DNA of 33,988 nucleotides from the NCBI GenBank assembly GCA_023263845.1, contig JALQUH010000052.1, positions 1 to 33,988 on the forward strand, in the 5' to 3' direction. A program made the translations under genes and the position numbers. Source of the stretch: Candidatus Nanopelagicales bacterium. Its GTDB lineage: Bacteria; Actinomycetota; Actinomycetes; S36-B12. The notes beneath the pieces were generated by a model. It made no database searches, was not told where the DNA came from, and was given only the letters and a program-made list of their open reading frames with translations. Positions within the stretch are counted from its first letter, which is position 1, and the number at the start of each line of letters is the position of its first letter. Below, piece after piece: positions 29,211 through 33,988 of this stretch.

Positions 29211-30022
29211 CACCCTGTCGCTCCACGGACGAACCGCTCGGCGGCACGGCGCCACACGCCCAGACCTGGTGGCTGGTCGAAGATCCGGGTCCGTGGGGGT
29301 CGCGCGCACCCGGCACAAGTCGTCTGGTCGGGGTTCGCGAACTGACGAGCGACGATGAGCGTCGCGTGCTCCTCGTACGGCCCACCCAGCGTCGAGCTCC
29401 AATCGACCAGGGCATCGTCGTGTGGATCGTGCCCGGCGCCGGTGGACGACCGGTGCGCCACGTCGCGGACGATCCACAGGACTTGGCGCGCTGGCCGCTC
29501 ACCGGGCACCCCGGCCATGTCGCTGAGGCTCTTGATCGCGACGTTCCGCGCCTGCTCATCTGCACGAACTCGGCTCGGGACGCCTGTTGCGGAGTCGTCG
29601 GCCGCGAGCTGGTGCGCGCGCTGGGCCCCCAGGACGGTGTTTGGGAAAGCTCGCACCTCGGTGGCCACCGTTTTGCCCCGACCGGTCTACAGATCGAGCA
29701 GGGCATGGTCTACGGCCGCCTCACCGCTGATGCCGCGGTAGCGGCGCTCACCAACCCAGAACCCGGCGCGGCGCTCGTGGACTACATGAGGGGCCGTCCG
29801 TCCCTTACCGCTCAGGAACAGGTGGCGCAGATCGCGGTTATGCGGCAGACCGGTCAGGTCGGCACGTCGTTTCGTAGCGTCGGGGCCGAGGTCGCGGTAA
29901 TCCTGCCGGACGGCAACACCGTCACGGTCATGCTTCAGACCGTCGATCTGCCGGACCGGCCCGCGTCCTGCGGAGCCGAACCCACCCCGGCGCGCGTTCT
30001 TGAGGTTGTCGACCTGTTCTAG
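29207..30022 (+). CDS. Sucrase/ferredoxin-like (thioredoxin-like [2Fe-2S], Apd1-type) protein
   Basis: [21 protein letters not shown]...[15 protein letters not shown] gives a C-x8-C...HxGGH arrangement; GTG start overlaps the parC stop. Confidence 0.82.
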   Translation: MTPCRSTDEPLGGTAPHAQTWWLVEDPGPWGSRAPGTSRLVGVRELTSDDERRVLLVRPTQRRAPIDQGIVVWIVPGAGGRPVRHVADDPQDLARWPLTGHPGHVAEALDRDVPRLLICTNSARDACCGVVGRELVRALGPQDGVWESSHLGGHRFAPTGLQIEQGMVYGRLTADAAVAALTNPEPGAALVDYMRGRPSLTAQEQVAQIAVMRQTGQVGTSFRSVGAEVAVILPDGNTVTVMLQTVDLPDRPASCGAEPTPARVLEVVDLF

Positions 30023-31371
30023 CGCGATGCCGCGATCAAGTCCGAGCGATCGTGCAGGGTTGTGCGATCTCGACCTGCCCGCTCGCCGAGAGAGCGCTCA
30101 GCGGCGTCGATGCGGCGCCAGCCCTCATGGTCCACAACGTCGACGTGAGCGAGCGCGATCATGACCGACTCCGGATCAGGATCGTTCGCCCTGTCAAGCA
30201 ACCCTTCCGATGCGTCCGCGAGTACGGCCGACACCGTCTGCACCGCGCACTTCTTGTTCGTGCCAATGATGCCGCTTGGTCCGCGCTTGATCCATCCCGT
30301 GACATACAGTCCGTGTCTGACATCGGATCCGTCCATGACGCGCCCTTCCACATTCGGAATGACGTGCCGATCCGCATCGAAGGGCAGGCCCTCGAGCGGG
30401 AGTCCGCGATAGCCAACGCTGCGCACCACCACGTCCACGGGGATCGCATGCAGGTCACCCGTGCCGGAGGCACGCCCCTCTTCGTCGATCGTGGTTCGCT
30501 CCAGGACGATCTCCTGCACGCGGCCAGTGCCGCGGATCTCGACCGGGCGGGATCGGAAATGTACATGGATCATGCGGGGGTGGCTCGTGGGGGGACGCGC
30601 CAACCATTCTTCGATCACCGCCACGTTGCGGGCCGTAGCCTTGTCGGACGCAATCGCGGTCATGCTGGCTGGATCATCCACCTGCGCACCCTCGTCGACG
30701 ACGATGCCGCACTCCTCCAACTCGCCAAGTTCCCGCAGCTCTTTTGTCGTCCAGTTCGCCTGGGCCGGGCCACGCCGCCCGATGAGGTGGACCTCCCGTA
30801 CGCCGGATCCGCGTAATGCGGCAAAGACATGCTCGGGCATGTCCGTGTGCTCGATCTCGTTCGCGCACTTGCTCAAAACGCGCGTGACGTCGACCGCGAC
30901 GTTGCCCACGCCGATCACTGCGACACTGTGACTGCCAGCCAGCAGTTCGGTGAATGCATCCGGAGGCATGTCAGGGTGGCCGGTATACCAATTGACGAGG
31001 TCAGTCGCTGCGATGCTGCCGGGAAGATCCTCGCCAGGGATGCCGAGTTCGCGATCGCGCGAGGCGCCATAGGCCAAGATCACCGCATCGTAGTAGTGCT
31101 CCATCTGGGTCCAGGTGAGGTCCTTGCCTACCTCGACGTTGCCAAGGAATCGGATACCGGGGCGCTCGAATATGCCGTCGAGTTTGTCGCGGACCGACCG
31201 AATGCTGAGGTGATCGGGCGCCACGCCGTAGCGCACAAGCCCGAACGGTGTCGGCAGGCGATCGATCACGTCGACCGTCAGGGGAACGTTCTCCTGGGAT
31301 AGCAGAGCATCGGCGGCGTACAGGCCGGACGGGCCGGCTCCCACAACGGCGACGCGAAGCGGGCGATCCAT
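30019..31371 (-). CDS. Ferredoxin/adrenodoxin-NADP+ reductase (FprA-type)
   Basis: VAVVGAGPSGLYAADALL; FGLVRYGVAPDH; VIGVGNVAVDVTRVL; IGRRGPAQANWTTKELRELGEL; YVTGWIKRGPSGIIGTNKKCA. Confidence 0.95.
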   Translation of the reverse strand: MDRPLRVAVVGAGPSGLYAADALLSQENVPLTVDVIDRLPTPFGLVRYGVAPDHLSIRSVRDKLDGIFERPGIRFLGNVEVGKDLTWTQMEHYYDAVILAYGASRDRELGIPGEDLPGSIAATDLVNWYTGHPDMPPDAFTELLAGSHSVAVIGVGNVAVDVTRVLSKCANEIEHTDMPEHVFAALRGSGVREVHLIGRRGPAQANWTTKELRELGELEECGIVVDEGAQVDDPASMTAIASDKATARNVAVIEEWLARPPTSHPRMIHVHFRSRPVEIRGTGRVQEIVLERTTIDEEGRASGTGDLHAIPVDVVVRSVGYRGLPLEGLPFDADRHVIPNVEGRVMDGSDVRHGLYVTGWIKRGPSGIIGTNKKCAVQTVSAVLADASEGLLDRANDPDPESVMIALAHVDVVDHEGWRRIDAAERSLGERAGRDRTTLHDRSDLIAASR

Positions 31372-31399
31372 TAGCGCCTCCTACTGACGTCGTTCGCCT

Positions 31400-32038
31400 T
31401 CATAGTCCCAGCAGCGCACGCGCCTGCGCGAAACCCGGCTCGGGATCGACCGGGTCTAGGTGGACCGTGTGCATTCCCACCGATCGAGCCCCCTCCAGAT
31501 TGATGGGCTGATCATCGATGAAGATGCACTCCTCGGGCGCGACGCCCATGCGCTCGATGATGAGTTCGTAGGCCCGTGGATCGGGCTTCATCACTCCATC
31601 CGTGCGACCTTCAACCATGTAGTCGAAGTCTGCCAGCACGGTCATGTTGTCGACCCACTCTTGGTCATGGAAGGACCGTAGGTCGTTCGTGAGCAGTCCG
31701 ATGGGTACACCTGCAGCCTTGGCATCCGCGATGAGCTGCCTGGCTTCCGGCCGGGTCAATTCGTCAACGGTTCCGGCATACAGATGAGCCATGAAGTTCG
31801 GCATTGAGGCGGGCTCGCCGGTGAGGTCAGCGAACTCCTCGCAGCGGCGGCGCCAGTACTCAGTCTCCTTCATCCCCCCTGCTTGGAAGCTGCGCCAGTC
31901 CTCGTCTGAGTCCGGGTCGAACGGTCCCGTCCAACTGAGCGTTCCAGGAGCGAGATTCATTGACCGCTCACCAGCGGCACGTAGTTCGAAGGGTGTCAGC
32001 AGGACCGGGCCACCGAAATCGAAGATGAGGGCGGTCAG
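31400..32038 (-). CDS. HAD-superfamily hydrolase (HAD-IA-like)
   Basis: LTALIFDFGGPVLLTPFEL; GLLTNDLRSFH; MKPDPRAYELIIERMGVAPEECIFIDDQPINLEGARSVGMHTVH. No ATG/GTG/TTG near the fold's N-terminus; CTG at 32038 inferred as start. Confidence 0.85.
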   Translation of the reverse strand: MTALIFDFGGPVLLTPFELRAAGERSMNLAPGTLSWTGPFDPDSDEDWRSFQAGGMKETEYWRRRCEEFADLTGEPASMPNFMAHLYAGTVDELTRPEARQLIADAKAAGVPIGLLTNDLRSFHDQEWVDNMTVLADFDYMVEGRTDGVMKPDPRAYELIIERMGVAPEECIFIDDQPINLEGARSVGMHTVHLDPVDPEPGFAQARALLGL

Positions 32039-32328
32039 TGTTCTTCCTCGGTGATTGTCACCATGTCGTAGCGAACGACATCGCCCAGCCAGCCGCACGC
32101 GCCACACCAGGTCATGAAGACCCGACGATCGGACTCCCAGTACTCGGTGGAGATGCCTCCATGGATGTCGATGCTCGAGGCACACATGGGGCAGAAGGAG
32201 GGACGATCCAGTAGGTGTCGCTCGGCATCGGGTGCGAACCATGATCCGGGCGGAGGCAGGCGATGCGGATCCGGGGGCATCTCACTCAAGGAGATACCAC
32301 CGGAATCCGTCGGTGTGTGGTCATGCAC
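32035..32328 (-). CDS. Small protein with two CxxC motifs (zinc-ribbon or rubredoxin-like)
   Basis: DRPSFCPMCASSIDIHGGISTEYWESDRRVFMTWCGACGWLGDVVRYDMVTITEEEH. GTG at 32328 overlaps the Rieske stop; ATG at 32280 is an alternative. Confidence 0.65.
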   Translation of the reverse strand: MHDHTPTDSGGISLSEMPPDPHRLPPPGSWFAPDAERHLLDRPSFCPMCASSIDIHGGISTEYWESDRRVFMTWCGACGWLGDVVRYDMVTITEEEH

Positions 32329-33580
32329 CGGCGCCAGCCTTCTCACGTCGGGCCCAGGCGTCCTCATGCAGATCGAGCAGCCGCTGCTTTATGGGGCTGT
32401 AGCGCATGGAGCCCATGGTGATGAATGCCTCGGCGAACTCCCGCTCGGCACCGAACTTGTCCCGCTCACACGGAAGGGGGATCACGTCGTGCTTCTCGCG
32501 GATGGTGCCGATCGGATCCTCGCCGTTGGCCACCTTCTTCATGTTCTCCTTGAACATCTTGCGCAGCATCGCAACGCCGGCGTCCGTTCGACCCAGGTGC
32601 TCCTGAGTCCGATCCGTGATGGGCCCCTGCGAGACCCAGGCCATGATGTCCTGGCCCTCGATGTAATCGGTAATGAAGCGACCCTGCTCGTCACGCCATT
32701 GGTACTCGTAGACCACGGGCCGATCTTGCGTCTCCCACACGCCGCCCTCGGGGTGGTGAAGCGAATAGAACAGCTTCCAGGTCGTGGTCTCGTCGATTGG
32801 GACGCGGATCTGCATCTGGTCGATGCCCGCACCGCCGACGCGCATGTAGAACGGGAAGACAAGCGGGTGGCCCACCTTCCAGTCGTCATTCTCCTCCGTG
32901 CCGCCCTCTTGGACTCGACGCTTGAGGATGCCCCACTCCATCTCCTCGAAGCCTGTCTTCAGGTGCTTCTTCTGGAAGGACTTGGGGGCATTGAAGCCCT
33001 GCATCTGCCCGAGGAATTCGAAGTAGTAGCCGTGCAGCCACTCCACGTGGTGCGGATCCACGGAGTTCTCCATGATCTGCAGCCAGCTACAGGGCAGGGT
33101 GGAGTGGCCGACATCGCGGATGCCGTCCTCGACGAAGACATCGAAGCGCGGCAACTCGGGCGCCGGGCCCGGGCCGACATACACCCAGACCATGCCGCCC
33201 ATGACCTGAGCCTTGCCCGCCTTCTGCTTCACCCGGTCACGGAAGTTCTGGTTATCCGCCTCTGCGGGCTGCTCGACGCAATTGCCGTCAAAATCCCACT
33301 TCCAGCCGTGATAGCCGCAGCGGATACCGTCCTCGTGCACGACTCCGTAAGTGAGCGAAGCGCTGCGGTGCGGGCACTGTTCGCGCACGATGCCGTAGGT
33401 GCCGCTCTTGGGGGTCTTGAACAGTGTCCAATTCTCGCTCAGCAGACGAACGGTCTTCGTGGGCGTCGTGTCGAAGTCGGCCTCGAAAGCAATGGGATAC
33501 CAGTATCGGCGCAGCAACTCCCCCATCGGGGTGCCAGGCCCAATACGGGTGAGCTCCTCGTTCTGCTCGACAGTCAGCAT
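32321..33580 (-). CDS. Rieske non-heme iron oxygenase, alpha-subunit-like
   Basis: Rieske motif CPHRSASLTYGVVHEDGIRCGYHGW; mononuclear iron motif MENSVDPHHVEWLHGYY. GGGAGGA is spaced properly for ATG at 33580. Confidence 0.94.
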   Translation of the reverse strand: MLTVEQNEELTRIGPGTPMGELLRRYWYPIAFEADFDTTPTKTVRLLSENWTLFKTPKSGTYGIVREQCPHRSASLTYGVVHEDGIRCGYHGWKWDFDGNCVEQPAEADNQNFRDRVKQKAGKAQVMGGMVWVYVGPGPAPELPRFDVFVEDGIRDVGHSTLPCSWLQIMENSVDPHHVEWLHGYYFEFLGQMQGFNAPKSFQKKHLKTGFEEMEWGILKRRVQEGGTEENDDWKVGHPLVFPFYMRVGGAGIDQMQIRVPIDETTTWKLFYSLHHPEGGVWETQDRPVVYEYQWRDEQGRFITDYIEGQDIMAWVSQGPITDRTQEHLGRTDAGVAMLRKMFKENMKKVANGEDPIGTIREKHDVIPLPCERDKFGAEREFAEAFITMGSMRYSPIKQRLLDLHEDAWARREKAGAGA

Positions 33581-33609
33581 GATCATTCCTCCCAGAGCCG
33601 GTGCCTCGC

Positions 33610-33660
33610 TTCACCGGATATTGCTATTTAGGTTACCGATTCGAAGAGCGTGACGGGAGC
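33610..33660 (-). promoter_or_regulatory. Possible promoter/operator region of the Rieske operon
   Basis: Locally AT-rich patch (minus strand CGGTAACCTAAATAGCAATATCCGG) in otherwise GC-rich DNA, between the hairpin and the Rieske ribosome-binding site. No confident -35/-10 pair. Confidence 0.25.
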
Positions 33661-33683
33661 GCGACGCCCCGTCGTTGGGGACC

Positions 33684-33719
33684 TCCCGGGGAAGGAGACC
33701 TTCGTCTCCTTCCCCGGGA
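33684..33719 (-). terminator. Strong hairpin (16-bp perfect stem, 4-nt loop), likely terminator downstream of the PEP-utilizing enzyme gene
   Basis: TCCCGGGGAAGGAGAC-CTTC-GTCTCCTTCCCCGGGA; arms 33684-33699 and 33704-33719 are exact reverse complements. No U-tract. Confidence 0.75.
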
Positions 33720-33778
33720 CGCGCCCTTGTGGCTAGGTGTGTAGGCCGTCATGTGGATGGGCAATTCGCCTTGGCTGG

Positions 33779-33988
33779 CTAGCCCACCTTGGTGACGACG
33801 CCGGTATTGCCGTCGACGCGGATGCGGTCGCCGGTCGAGATGGTGCTGGTGGCGAACGACGTCCCGGTGACCGCGGGAAGGCCGTACTCGCGGCACACGA
33901 TGGCGGCGTGGCTCATCATCCCACCGATGTCGGTGACGGTCGCCCCGATCTTGGAGAAGATGGGGGCCCACGACGGCGCCGTCAGCGG
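33779..33988 (-). CDS. PEP-utilizing enzyme, C-terminal mobile (phosphohistidine) domain; 5' part outside window
   Basis: Minus-strand frame from 33988: PLTAPSWAPIFSKIGATVTDIGGMMSHAAIVCREYGLPAVTGTSFATSTISTGDRIRVDGNTGVVTKVG*, with the PEP-utilizer GGxxSHxAIxxREyGxPAV motif. The ORF track called a different, probably spurious frame here. Confidence 0.9.
   Translation of the reverse strand, partial: PLTAPSWAPIFSKIGATVTDIGGMMSHAAIVCREYGLPAVTGTSFATSTISTGDRIRVDGNTGVVTKVG

Noticed and set aside
32114-33631. 505-aa plus-strand ORF antisense to the Rieske oxygenase and its neighbours
   Set aside because: Shadow ORF from high GC3 codons on the opposite strand. The opposite frame has complete Rieske and iron-binding motifs, and the antisense translation shows no recognisable domain.
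33633-33971. 112-aa Arg/His-rich minus-strand ORF in the ORF track
   Set aside because: It reads through the hairpin and out of frame with the PEP-utilizer motif, which is clear in another minus-strand frame ending at 33779.
1-33988. CRISPR arrays, tRNA/rRNA genes, transposases, prophage or classical defence systems
   Set aside because: Looked for repeats, cloverleaf-like segments and signature proteins in the ORF translations by eye; none found. A tRNAscan/Infernal run would be decisive.

Overview
The window is a gene-dense, high-GC actinobacterial chromosomal segment, read here as about 37 protein-coding genes. I saw no rRNA, tRNA, CRISPR array or mobile element. Most of it is conserved actinobacterial housekeeping DNA. 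From memory, the order echA-like / DUF3000 / rnd / dxs, then APC (KimA-like) permease / two TrkA-RCK proteins / DUF3159 / OB-fold / hydrolase / DUF3710 / dut / DUF3093 / DUF4193 / IMPase closely parallels the M. tuberculosis Rv2674-Rv2701 region. A second block carries sepH, tdk, an alkaline-phosphatase-family gene, DUF5998, a stand-alone GNAT, psuG-psuK and a ParC/GyrA-like topoisomerase subunit. The most interesting part is the right end (about 29.2-34.0 kb). It holds an Apd1-like bis-His [2Fe-2S] ferredoxin candidate, an FprA-type ferredoxin-NADP reductase, a HAD protein (apparent CTG start), a small four-Cys ribbon/rubredoxin-like protein, a Rieske non-heme iron oxygenase and the C-terminus of a PEP-utilizing enzyme. 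I propose it as a candidate redox/oxygenase module. At nucleotide level, four convergent gene pairs share a single CTAG palindrome as both stop codons, and twelve same-strand junctions overlap by exactly 4 or 8 nt. All family calls come from reading the translations; no database search was run.
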